From Streptomyces sp. LX-29 (GTDB taxonomy: Bacteria > Actinomycetota > Actinomycetes > Streptomycetales > Streptomycetaceae), in assembly GCF_029541745.1 (NCBI RefSeq), contig NZ_CP089746.1:6271559-6335558 (forward strand): a stretch of 64,000 nucleotides of DNA, read 5' to 3'. Below the pieces are notes generated by a model. The model did no database searches and was not told the DNA's origin. It saw only the letters and a program-made list of their open reading frames with translations. The translations under genes and the position numbers were made by a program. Every line of letters starts with the position of its first letter. Within the stretch, counting starts at the first letter, position 1. Below, in pieces: positions 44,069 through 51,586 of this stretch.

Positions 44069-45477
44069 TCTGCATGGCTGCACACGAGGAGACCGCGGAG
44101 ACGGCGGACAGGGACAGGACCGGCACGACGGACACGGCGACCGCGACCGCGGAGCGCACTCCGCCCGCGGCGGGAGCGGGGCGACCGCTGACCGCGCGGG
44201 CGGCAGCGGCGGCCGGGCCGGGCACCGGAGTCGGTCCCCGTGTCGCGTCCGCGCCCGACGCCGGCTCGCCCTGGCCGCTGCGGATCGTGGTCATCGGCCT
44301 GGTCCTGGCCGCCCTCAACCTGCGGCCCGCCATCACCAGCCTCGGCTCGCTCCTGGAGGAGGTGCGCGACGGCCTGGGCATGAGCGGCACCGTCGCCGGG
44401 CTGCTCACCTCGGTGCCCACCCTCTGCTTCGCGCTCTTCGGGCTCGCGGCGCCCCGGCTGGCCCGCCGCTGGGGACCGGCCACCGTCGTCTGCGCCGGGC
44501 TCGCCGCCATCACGGCGGGGCTCGCGTTGCGCCCCCTGGTCGGGAACACCGCGGGCTTCCTGGTGATCAGCGCGCTGGCGCTGGCCGGCATCGCCGTCAG
44601 CAACATCCTCATGCCGGTGATCGTCAAGCGCTGGTTCCCGGACCGCATCGGCCCGATGACCGGTCTGTACTCCATGGCCATGTCGCTGGGCACCGCCGGC
44701 GCCGCGGCCGTCACCGTGCCCATGACCGATGCCCTGGGCGGCAGTTGGCGACTGGGCCTCGGTGTCTGGGCGCTGCTGGCCGCCGTCGCCGTGTCGCCGT
44801 GGTTCCTCATCGCCCGAGGCCGCACGAACCGTCAGGTGCGCGCGGAGTCCGCCGCCGCGCCGCAGGACGCCCCCGCGCCCCGCATCACCCGTAGCCCCAC
44901 CGCCTGGGCGCTCGCCGTCTTCTTCGGCCTCCAGGCCACCGGCGCGTACATCACCATGGGCTGGATGCCGCAGATCTTCCGCGACGCGGGGGTCTCCGCC
45001 TCCACCGCCGGTGTGCTGCTGGCGGTCACCATGGTGATGGGCGTGCCGCTCTCCTTCGTGCTGCCGCGGGTCGCGGCCCGGCTGCGCCACCAGGGTGTGC
45101 TCGTCCTCACCCTCGGTGCCTTCGGGTTCACCGGCTACGCCGGCCTCTGGCTGGCGCCGGCCGGCGGCGCCTGGGCCTGGGCCCTGCTGCTGGGCGTCTC
45201 CAACTGCGCCTTTCCGCTCGCCCTGACCATGATCGGTATGCGGGCGAAGACCAGCGCCGGTGTGGTCGGCCTGTCGGCGTTCGCGCAGAGCACCGGCTAT
45301 CTGCTGTCGATCCCGGGCCCGCTGCTGGTGGGCGCCCTCTACCAGCACACCGGCGGCTGGGACCTGCCGATCGCCCTGATGGCGGGGCTGATGGTGCCGC
45401 AGATGGTGGCGGGCGTGCTCGCCGGCCGTGACCGCACCGTCGAGGACGAAGCAGTGAGGGTGCCCCCTACGGCGTAG
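44062..45477 (+). CDS. MFS transporter, CynX/NimT family
   Basis: 471 aa, 12 spans predicted after a polar Thr/Ala-rich N-terminus of about 75 residues. The first helix starts PLRIVVIGLVLAALNLRPAI, with ALNLRPAITSLG being the CynX/NimT signature. VTVPMTDALGGSWRLGLGVW and TMGWMPQIFRDAGVSASTAG are also typical. Likely an exporter or importer of small anions or nitroimidazole/cyanate-like compounds; the substrate is unknown. ATG at 44062, with others at 44065 and 44074. No ribosome-binding site is obvious, so it may be leaderless. Followed by a repeat array and its 40-aa partner. Confidence 0.9.
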   Translation: MMVCMAAHEETAETADRDRTGTTDTATATAERTPPAAGAGRPLTARAAAAAGPGTGVGPRVASAPDAGSPWPLRIVVIGLVLAALNLRPAITSLGSLLEEVRDGLGMSGTVAGLLTSVPTLCFALFGLAAPRLARRWGPATVVCAGLAAITAGLALRPLVGNTAGFLVISALALAGIAVSNILMPVIVKRWFPDRIGPMTGLYSMAMSLGTAGAAAVTVPMTDALGGSWRLGLGVWALLAAVAVSPWFLIARGRTNRQVRAESAAAPQDAPAPRITRSPTAWALAVFFGLQATGAYITMGWMPQIFRDAGVSASTAGVLLAVTMVMGVPLSFVLPRVAARLRHQGVLVLTLGAFGFTGYAGLWLAPAGGAWAWALLLGVSNCAFPLALTMIGMRAKTSAGVVGLSAFAQSTGYLLSIPGPLLVGALYQHTGGWDLPIALMAGLMVPQMVAGVLAGRDRTVEDEAVRVPPTA

Positions 45478-45817
45478 TGGGCGTGCCGGTGGAGTGGGCG
45501 TGCCGGTGGAGTGACGCGGCTCCGCGCGGGCCCGGGTGCCGGGCGCCCCGGCGTCGGGGCCCGGTGGGTCTGGCGGGTGCCCCGGCGTTGGGCCCGGTGG
45601 GTCTGGCGGGTGCCCCGGCGTTGGGCCCGGTGGTCTGGCGGGTGCCCCGGCGTCGGGCCCGGTGGGTCTGGCGGGTGCCCCGGCGTTGGGCCCGGTGGTC
45701 TGGCGGGTGCCCCGGCGTCGGGCCCGGTGGGTCTGGCGGGTGCCCCGGCGTCGGGCCCGATGGGTCTGGCGGGTGCCCCGGTCGAAGTCGGTGCGCGGCG
45801 TTTGGGACACTTGAGCC
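45478..45817. repeat. 32/33-bp tandem repeat array, about seven copies
   Basis: Units of GGGCCCGGTGGGTCTGGCGG plus about 13 bases run from about 45551 to 45782. Consecutive spacings are 33, 32, 33, 32, 33 and 33 bp because two copies lack one G. The alternating length breaks every reading frame, so this 340-bp gap is non-coding. A shorter direct repeat (GTGCCGGTGGAGTG twice) lies at 45483-45513. Confidence 0.9.
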
Positions 45818-45940
45818 ATGTCGTCTCCTGTGCTCGACCCGAATCCGCAGAACGGTCACAAGAAGCTGCTCACCATTCTCGGTGTGATGCTGCTGGTCAC
45901 CGTCGTCATCGGGGTCATCGCGACCATCGCCTCGCCCTGA
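45818..45940 (+). CDS. SGM_5486-like transporter-associated small membrane protein
   Basis: 40 aa: MSSPVLDPNPQNGHKKLLTI, then one transmembrane helix LGVMLLVTVVIGVIATIASP. I recall this as the SGM_5486 family of small proteins encoded after CynX/NimT-type MFS genes in Streptomyces; the position here agrees. The ATG at 45818 follows the 33-bp repeat array. It could modulate the transporter. Too short for standard gene calls, but amino-acid pattern and context support it. Confidence 0.75.
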   Translation: MSSPVLDPNPQNGHKKLLTILGVMLLVTVVIGVIATIASP

Positions 45941-45986
45941 CCGGTTCCCCCCCGGAGGGGCGCGCCCGCGGGTGCCGCCCCGGGGT

Positions 45987-46010
45987 GGTGGTGGGGTTAA
46001 CCCCACCACC
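45987..46010. promoter_or_regulatory. Perfect 24-bp palindrome with GTTAAC centre
   Basis: Left arm GGTGGTGGGGTT, right arm its exact complement, with no loop. It lies 113 bp before the small membrane-protein gene and just after the preceding stop. A zero-loop dyad with an AT centre looks more like an operator than a terminator. Confidence 0.5.
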
Positions 46011-46122
46011 CTTAGGGGGGTTGAGTCAGGGGTCAGTAGGTGGCTCACCGGATGGGATCGGCGGGTCGGGCTCCTTAGGCTCGAAGAGCCACAGCGTCCA
46101 GCCCGCACCCGGAGGCGATCCG

Positions 46123-46350
46123 ATGTCCGCACCGACCGCTCGCCCGTACCCCCGGTCCATACCCCCGGTCCGTTCGGCGTCCGGTGGTGTGTCGACCCGG
46201 CTGCCGTGGTGGGCCGTGGCGCTGCCCGCCGTCGCCTTCGTCGCGCTGCTGCTGCTCATCGCGGGCCCAGCGGACGCACAGGCCGCGAGCGAGTCCGGTG
46301 TCCTCTCGCACGTCGTCGGGATGGTGCGGGACGTCGTGCCGCACCAGTAG
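46123..46350 (+). CDS. Small membrane-anchored hypothetical protein
   Basis: 75 aa. A Ser/Pro/Arg N-terminus, one helix (WWAVALPAVAFVALLLLIAG), then PADAQAASESGVLSHVVGMV. The PADAQAA after the helix resembles a signal-peptidase site, so it could be secreted with a mature peptide of about 25 residues. ATG at 46123 with GGAGGCGATC upstream. Function unknown; conserved-looking C-terminus (VLSHVVGMVRDVVPHQ). Confidence 0.7.
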   Translation: MSAPTARPYPRSIPPVRSASGGVSTRLPWWAVALPAVAFVALLLLIAGPADAQAASESGVLSHVVGMVRDVVPHQ

Positions 46351-46426
46351 CCGCACCGTTCCCGGCGGTGCGGAGCGTCCTCAACACCCCGCGCCACGCA
46401 GCGCTTTTCGTGCGAAGCTGGGACCC

Positions 46427-46945
46427 ATGAGCGTCGATGTACCCCGCAGGATCGTCCTACTCCGACACGCCAAGGCCGACTGGGCCGAGGAATCCGATCA
46501 TGAGCGCCCGCTCGCCGAGCGCGGCCGCAAAGACGCCCCGGTGGCCGGGCGCTGGCTCGCCGGGGCCGGCATCATTCCCGATCTCACCCTGTGCTCCACC
46601 GCCCTCCGCACCCGCGAGACCTGGAAGCTGGTGGTGTCCGAGCTGCCCCAGCGCCCCAAGACGGTCTACGAGGAGCGGCTGTACGAGGCATCGCTGGGGG
46701 AGCTGATCGCGCTGCTGAACGAGACCTCTGACGAGGTCAAGGACCTGATGGTGGTCGGCCACAACCCCGGTGTGCACGCGCTGGCCGACGCCTTGGCGGG
46801 TGAGGCGGAGGGGGATCTGCTGGCCCGGATGAACCGGAGCGGCTTCCCCACCTCCGCCATCGCGGTGCTCACCTTCGACGGCTCGTGGAAGTCGGTGGAG
46901 CACGGCGTCGGCCGCCTGGTCGCCTTCTGGTCCCCGCACGCCTGA
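46427..46945 (+). CDS. sixA: SixA-type histidine phosphatase
   Basis: 172 aa, phosphoglycerate-mutase-like fold. Catalytic RHA is in RRIVLLRHAKADWAEESDHE (His14) and the second catalytic His in DLMVVGHNPGVHALADALAG. RPLAERGRKDAP and CSTALRTRETW are further family motifs. SixA removes phosphate from phosphohistidine proteins; the Streptomyces substrate is unknown. ATG 46427. Followed by a strong bidirectional hairpin before the convergent serB. Confidence 0.9.
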   Translation: MSVDVPRRIVLLRHAKADWAEESDHERPLAERGRKDAPVAGRWLAGAGIIPDLTLCSTALRTRETWKLVVSELPQRPKTVYEERLYEASLGELIALLNETSDEVKDLMVVGHNPGVHALADALAGEAEGDLLARMNRSGFPTSAIAVLTFDGSWKSVEHGVGRLVAFWSPHA

Positions 46946-47098
46946 GCCACGCGCCGCGGCTCCCCGCGTGCACGAACGGCCGGGCCATGGACGAGCGGCC
47001 CGGGGCCCTGATGACGTGGGCCGCTTCGCGAAGGAGCGGCCGGGGCCGTGACGAGACGGGCGGCTCCGTGCCTGAGCGGCCGGACCCGAACGTGACGT

Positions 47099-47130
47099 GG
47101 GCCGGCCTCCACCCCGGTGGAGGCCGGCCC
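47099..47130. terminator. Bidirectional terminator between sixA and serB
   Basis: Perfect 14-bp stem (47099-47112 with 47117-47130), loop CCCG, in the convergent gap. Confidence 0.85.
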
Positions 47131-47201
47131 ACATACGTCTCCTACGACCACTCGACCGGCGCCACCCCGACCGGCCGTCCGTCGACCGAGGGACCCCCGG
47201 A

Positions 47202-48443
47202 TCAGTCGGCGTGGGTCTCCGCCGCCTCGACCTCGTCGCGGGTGATGCCCAGCAGATAGAGCACCGTGTCCAGGAACGGCACGTTCACCGCGGTGTGCGC
47301 GGCCTCCCGCACCACCGGCTTGGCGTTGAAGGCCACCCCGAGCCCGGCGGCGTTCAGCATGTCCAGGTCGTTGGCGCCGTCGCCGATCGCCACCGTCTGG
47401 GACAGCGGCACCCCGGCCTCCGCCGCGAACCGCCGCAGCAGCCGGGCCTTGCCCTCCCGGTCCACCACCTCCCCGACCACGCGGCCGGTCAGCTTGCCGT
47501 CCACCACCTCCAGGGTGTTGGCGGAGGCGAAGTCCAGCCCCAGCCGCTCCTTCAGGTCGTCGGTCACCTGGGTGAAACCACCGGAGACCACGCCCACCTG
47601 GAAGCCGAGCCGCTTGAGGGTGCGGATGAGGGTCCGCGCGCCGGGGGTGAGACGCACCTCGGCGCGTACCTTGTCCACCACCGACTCGTCGATGCCCTTC
47701 AGCAGCGCGACCCGCGCGTGCAGCGACTGCTCGAAGTCCAGCTCGCCGCGCATCGCCTGCGCGGTGACCTTCGCGACCTCGGCCTCGCAGCCCGCGTGCG
47801 CCGCGAAGAGCTCGATCACCTCGTCCTGGATCAGCGTGGAGTCCACGTCCATGACCACCAGGCGCTGCGCCCGGCGCTGGAGGCCGGAGGCGACGACGGC
47901 GACATCGACGCCCAGGGCCGCGGCCTCGGTCGCCAGCGCGGTGCGCAGCGGCTCGGTCCCGGCGCCGGAGACCTCGAACTCCACCGCGGTCACGGGGTAC
48001 TTCGCGAGTCGGAAGATGCGGTCGATATTGCCGCCCGTGCCGGTGATACGGGCCGCGATGGCGGCCGTCGACTCGGCGGTCAAGGGATGTCCGAGCACGG
48101 TGACGTGCGAGCGTCCGACACCGCGCGGCCGGTTGTCGCCGCGGCCGGAGATGATCTCCGCCTGGAGCCGCAGCGACTCGGCCCAGCTGTGCACGGTCGC
48201 CCGCAGATCGCCCTCGGCCGCGCCGCTGCCGCGGCCCGGTGGGGCGGTCACCAGCACGCACAGCACTATGCGGCCTCGGGTGACGACTTGTTCGATGTCC
48301 ACGACGTCCACGTCGAAGGCGGCGAGGGTGTCGAAGAGCCCGGCGGTGATGCCTGGACGGTCCTTGCCGAAGATCTTGACAAGGAGGGTCGGTACATCGT
48401 CGCCCGGAACGGCGGTGGCAGGTGGGATCTGCGATGCGCTCAT
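47202..48443 (-). CDS. serB: Phosphoserine phosphatase SerB with N-terminal ACT domains
   Basis: Final step of serine synthesis, 413 aa. Two ACT-like domains come first: TLLVKIFGKDRPGITAGLFD and VTVLGHPLTAESTAAIAARI; these probably sense serine. The HAD phosphatase domain has DVDSTLIQDEVIELFAAHAG (motif I), VVSGGFTQVTDDLKERLGLD (motif II) and IGDGANDLDMLNAAGLGVAF (motif IV), with catalytic Asp in DVDST. I start at ATG 48443 (MSASQIPP) because GGTGGA lies six bases upstream. An ATG two codons earlier is possible. Confidence 0.95.
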   Translation of the reverse strand: MSASQIPPATAVPGDDVPTLLVKIFGKDRPGITAGLFDTLAAFDVDVVDIEQVVTRGRIVLCVLVTAPPGRGSGAAEGDLRATVHSWAESLRLQAEIISGRGDNRPRGVGRSHVTVLGHPLTAESTAAIAARITGTGGNIDRIFRLAKYPVTAVEFEVSGAGTEPLRTALATEAAALGVDVAVVASGLQRRAQRLVVMDVDSTLIQDEVIELFAAHAGCEAEVAKVTAQAMRGELDFEQSLHARVALLKGIDESVVDKVRAEVRLTPGARTLIRTLKRLGFQVGVVSGGFTQVTDDLKERLGLDFASANTLEVVDGKLTGRVVGEVVDREGKARLLRRFAAEAGVPLSQTVAIGDGANDLDMLNAAGLGVAFNAKPVVREAAHTAVNVPFLDTVLYLLGITRDEVEAAETHAD

Positions 48444-49000
48444 GGTCATTCCACCGTATAGGGCCGCCCGAGTGGCTCGTCCGGCTGTCCGCCCAACGGA
48501 CATGCGTGCGGGGGCGACTGTTCCACGGACGGTCACCATACGGCTACGTAGACGTGTGAAAGCGGAGGGGTGCCCCGGTTCGGCGGTACGGGCCTTTCTC
48601 CGGGAAGCGCGCCGGACGCCGGGCATCACGGAGACGGCCTGTCGACCCGCCCGGGCCGCCCGGCCCGCCCGGAGCGGCTCGCGCGCCCCGCTCCCGCGGT
48701 CGCCGATGCCAGGCGCCCCACACGCTCGGCCCTGCCCTGCTCGGGGTCGAGCCGAGGCCGCGGGCGGGGGTGTGGCGGCGGCATCGGGGCGCGCGGGCTG
48801 CGTCCCGGGGTCGGGTGCCCCCCTCGGGGGCGGCTTGGGACGCTCAGCCCCGGCTTCTTGGGCGGCCCGGGGGCGGGTCTTCCTCCGGGGGGGTGCTCGG
48901 GGTCGAGCCGCGGCCGCGGGCGGGGGTGCGGTGGCGGGAGCGGGGCGCGCGGGCCTGCGTCCCGGGGTCGGGTGCCCCCCTCGGGGGCGGCTTGGGACGC
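48444..49000. other. Gap between serB and streptophobe gene
   Basis: About 560 bp. The serB promoter should lie in 48450-48560 but I cannot place it. 48738-49000 is occupied by the first copies of a 156-bp tandem repeat. No supported gene; long ORFs here are GC-rich repeat artefacts. Confidence 0.7.
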
Positions 49001-49106
49001 TCAGCCCCGGCTTCTGGGGCGGCCCGGGGGCGGGTCTTCCTCCGGGGGGTGCTCGGGGTCGAGCCGCGGCCGCGGGCGGGGGTGCGGCGGCGGCATCGGG
49101 GCGCCC
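48738..49106. repeat. 156-bp tandem repeat over the streptophobe 3' end
   Basis: The word TGCTCGGGGTCGAGCC starts units at 48738, 48894 and 49050; the third is partial. Units are about 90% identical by eye with compensating one-base gaps. Each unit contains the sequence encoding the tail HPPEEDPPPGRP and a stop. So the C-terminal end of the streptophobe gene has been duplicated twice downstream. Confidence 0.85.
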
Positions 49107-51334
49107 GCCTGCGTCGGCGCGCTGTGCGGGAAGCCGTGGGCCGCCGGCGCACCGTGACCCCCGTACGCGGCGTCCCCGCCGGGCCGACCGGGGCCGCGCG
49201 GCGGCGGCTGCTGTCCGCCCGGGGCTGCCGGTGCCGGCCCTGGGCCGGCCGGGTGCGGCCCCGGGCCCCCCGGTGCCGTCCCCCAGCTCCCCGGTCCTGC
49301 CCCTGGGCCCGCCGGTCGTCCGCCTGGGCCCGCCGGTCGTCCGCCCGGGCCCGCCGGTCGTGCCCCCGGTCCCGCCGGTGCCGGCCCCGGGCCCGCCGGC
49401 CACCCGTCCGGGTTCGCCGGCCAGACTCCTTGCCCCGGCGGGCGAGCGCTCGCCTCCGACGCCGGCGAGACCGCGCCCCGTGGCCGGGCTTCCGGGCCCG
49501 ACGCCCACGCCTGCTGGTCCCGGGTCCACGCTTCCGGATCCGGCGTCCACGGTTCGGGGGACGGCGTCCACGGTTCGGGGATGGGCGCCCACGCGCCCGG
49601 GGACGGGGACCAGCCGCACTGCTGTGGCGGCGGCGGGGCCGGGTCCACCGGTCGCAGATAGGGGTTGGTCTCGTCGTGGGACGGGCGGTAGACGGGGGAG
49701 GGGCGGTAGGGGCCCGGCCCGTACGCGAGGTCGGGGTAGGTGCGCGCGCCACTTCCACCGCCGGCGCCCATCGGGCCGTAACCACCAGGTCCACCGGTCG
49801 CGCCGAGCGCGCCCAACGCACCGGCCGCCCCGGCCCCGCCGCCCGCCGTGCTGCCCGCCCCCGCCCCGGCGGCCTCGGCGGGCCGGGCCGCGATCCCGCG
49901 GGCGAAGGCCGAGGCGCGCCCACCGGCGGCGCCGGTGGCGCGGGCCAGGAGGGCCCCGACGGCTCCCGCCGCGACCCCCCAGGCCGCCCCGATGGGCAGC
50001 GCGTGCGCCACCTTGCCGTGCAGGTCGAGCCCGGCGCCGAAGGCGTCGAAGCCCAGCACCGACAGCTCCGCGCCCGCCGACACCTCCGTGAGCCACACCA
50101 GCAGCGGGAGCGCGAGCGCGGTGCCGAGGCCCAACCGCAGCGCGCACCGGCCCGCGAACCCGAGAACCCCCGCGTCTCGCTGCGCGCCGGGGACGCGCAG
50201 CGGGGTCCGGGCCGCGGTGAGCACCCCGGCGGTGAGCATCAGCAGCGCGCAGCCGACGGCCAGCAGCCACACCCGGTCGTCCAGGTCGGCCAGCCGTCGC
50301 ACCGTGATGGCCGATTCGCCGTCCGCGCCGAGCAGCTCGTCGATCGGGTCGGGCAGCACCCGGACAAGCGCTCCGGTGGCCGTGCCCTGCCACGGCACGA
50401 ACAGCCCCAGCGGCACCCCGAGCCAGACCCCGTTCGGGGCGCCGAGCAGCGTCGCCCCGAGCACCAGTCGGGGATGGTCGTCGTCGACGGCGGCGAAGAC
50501 CCCGGCGGCCGCGCCGGCCAGGACGGCGAGCGCGAGCACCGCGCACAGCGCGGAGACGGCCGGCCGCACGGTGCGGTGCAGCCCCTCCCAGCCGCGCGGC
50601 AGCGGGGTGTGGCGGGCCGCGAGCACCGTGAGGAGCAGCACCGCGAGGACCCAGCCGGTGCCGCGGAGCAGCGATGCGCCGGCGTCGACCGTGAAGCCCA
50701 CCTTGGCCTGCGCGTCGGCGAGGTCGACCAGCCTCTCCGGCAGCAGCCCGCCACCGATGCCCGCGATGTCGCCGAGCTCGTCCGGCAGTCGGTCCAGCAG
50801 CCCGCCGGCCCCGCCGTCCGTGCCGCTCCCGCCTCCGCTACCGCCGTCACCGCCTCCGATGCCCAGCCCTTCGAGGTCGAGGGTGGAGCCGTCGATGGTG
50901 ACCGTGTCGTCGCCCGCCCAGACGAGCCCGGCGAGCAACAGCACGAACAGCGTCGTCACCGCGCCCGCCCGCGCCGCCAGTTCGCGCCCGCCGAGCACCG
51001 GCCCCGCGCCGCGCAGCGACCGCGCGAAGAGCCACCCGAGGAGGAGCGCGCCGAGCAGGCTCACGCCCAGCGGCGCGAGGTCGATGGCGGTGTGCGCCTG
51101 CGCGCCCTCCAGCCCGAAGACCCGCACATCGCCTGACGGAGTGACGGAACCGCCCACCGCGAGCACCACCGCGGCGGCGGTCATCGGCCCCAGCGAGCCC
51201 GCGCCATCGGCGCCGATCAAATGCAGACCGAGCGCGGCGACGCCCGCCATGGCGAGGAAGGCCCAGCTCACGGCAGCGACCGCGGCGAGCAGCAACTCGC
51301 CCCAGGGCAACCTTCCGCCGCTCCTCGCCGCCAT
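49001..51334 (-). CDS. Streptophobe family membrane protein
   Basis: 777 aa. The N-terminal 480 residues hold about 12 hydrophobic helices, starting LLAAVAAVSWAFLAMAGVAA, with large outside loops rich in Gly (GGGDGGSGGGSGTDGGAGGL) and Asp. This matches the Streptomyces streptophobe family as I know it. The C-terminal 270 residues are hydrophilic, proline/glycine-rich (PAGPGARPAGPGGRPAGPGG-like) with tryptophan-containing repeats (EPWTPSPEPWTPDPEAW). Its very end falls in a tandem repeat. Function unknown. ATG start at 51334, divergent from the FHA-ABC gene. Confidence 0.85.
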   Translation of the reverse strand: MAARSGGRLPWGELLLAAVAAVSWAFLAMAGVAALGLHLIGADGAGSLGPMTAAAVVLAVGGSVTPSGDVRVFGLEGAQAHTAIDLAPLGVSLLGALLLGWLFARSLRGAGPVLGGRELAARAGAVTTLFVLLLAGLVWAGDDTVTIDGSTLDLEGLGIGGGDGGSGGGSGTDGGAGGLLDRLPDELGDIAGIGGGLLPERLVDLADAQAKVGFTVDAGASLLRGTGWVLAVLLLTVLAARHTPLPRGWEGLHRTVRPAVSALCAVLALAVLAGAAAGVFAAVDDDHPRLVLGATLLGAPNGVWLGVPLGLFVPWQGTATGALVRVLPDPIDELLGADGESAITVRRLADLDDRVWLLAVGCALLMLTAGVLTAARTPLRVPGAQRDAGVLGFAGRCALRLGLGTALALPLLVWLTEVSAGAELSVLGFDAFGAGLDLHGKVAHALPIGAAWGVAAGAVGALLARATGAAGGRASAFARGIAARPAEAAGAGAGSTAGGGAGAAGALGALGATGGPGGYGPMGAGGGSGARTYPDLAYGPGPYRPSPVYRPSHDETNPYLRPVDPAPPPPQQCGWSPSPGAWAPIPEPWTPSPEPWTPDPEAWTRDQQAWASGPEARPRGAVSPASEASARPPGQGVWPANPDGWPAGPGPAPAGPGARPAGPGGRPAGPGGRPAGPGAGPGSWGTAPGGPGPHPAGPGPAPAAPGGQQPPPRGPGRPGGDAAYGGHGAPAAHGFPHSAPTQAGAPMPPPHPRPRPRLDPEHPPEEDPPPGRPRSRG

Positions 51335-51537
51335 CCCGATCCCCCCGATCGATGCGAGATGCCCGGATGATCATGATCCGTACCATCCGTGCCCGCTTCT
51401 ACTTTCCGGGGGTCTTTCGGATGCGTCAACGCCGCCTGATGCGTGTCTGCTACATGCCTGATACCGACCCTTGCCAATGCCCGACTTCCGGTTCATGGAC
51501 TGAGCCTGAAATAGTTCCTCACGATGTTCGCCATCCC

Positions 51538-51543
51538 TAGACT
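51538..51543 (+). promoter_or_regulatory. Probable -10 of the FHA-ABC transporter gene
   Basis: TAGACT fits TANNNT, 44 bp before the preferred start. The 250-bp region 51335-51586 is the shared divergent promoter area with the streptophobe gene. Confidence 0.4.
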
Positions 51544-51586
51544 CCCTGTACGGGGGTTGCTCGGGGGACAATTAGTGGGGCATGGA

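Noticed and set aside
45478..45887. Gly/Pro/Arg-rich ORFs and a CRISPR-like array in the 33-bp repeats
   Set aside because: Repeat units abut with no spacers, so it is not CRISPR. The alternating 32/33-bp lengths break frames, so it is not coding.
47202..50546. Open frame of 1114 codons on the minus strand
   Set aside because: It joins genuine serB to an antisense/wrong-frame read of the streptophobe tail and repeats. Only the serB part from 48443 has family motifs.
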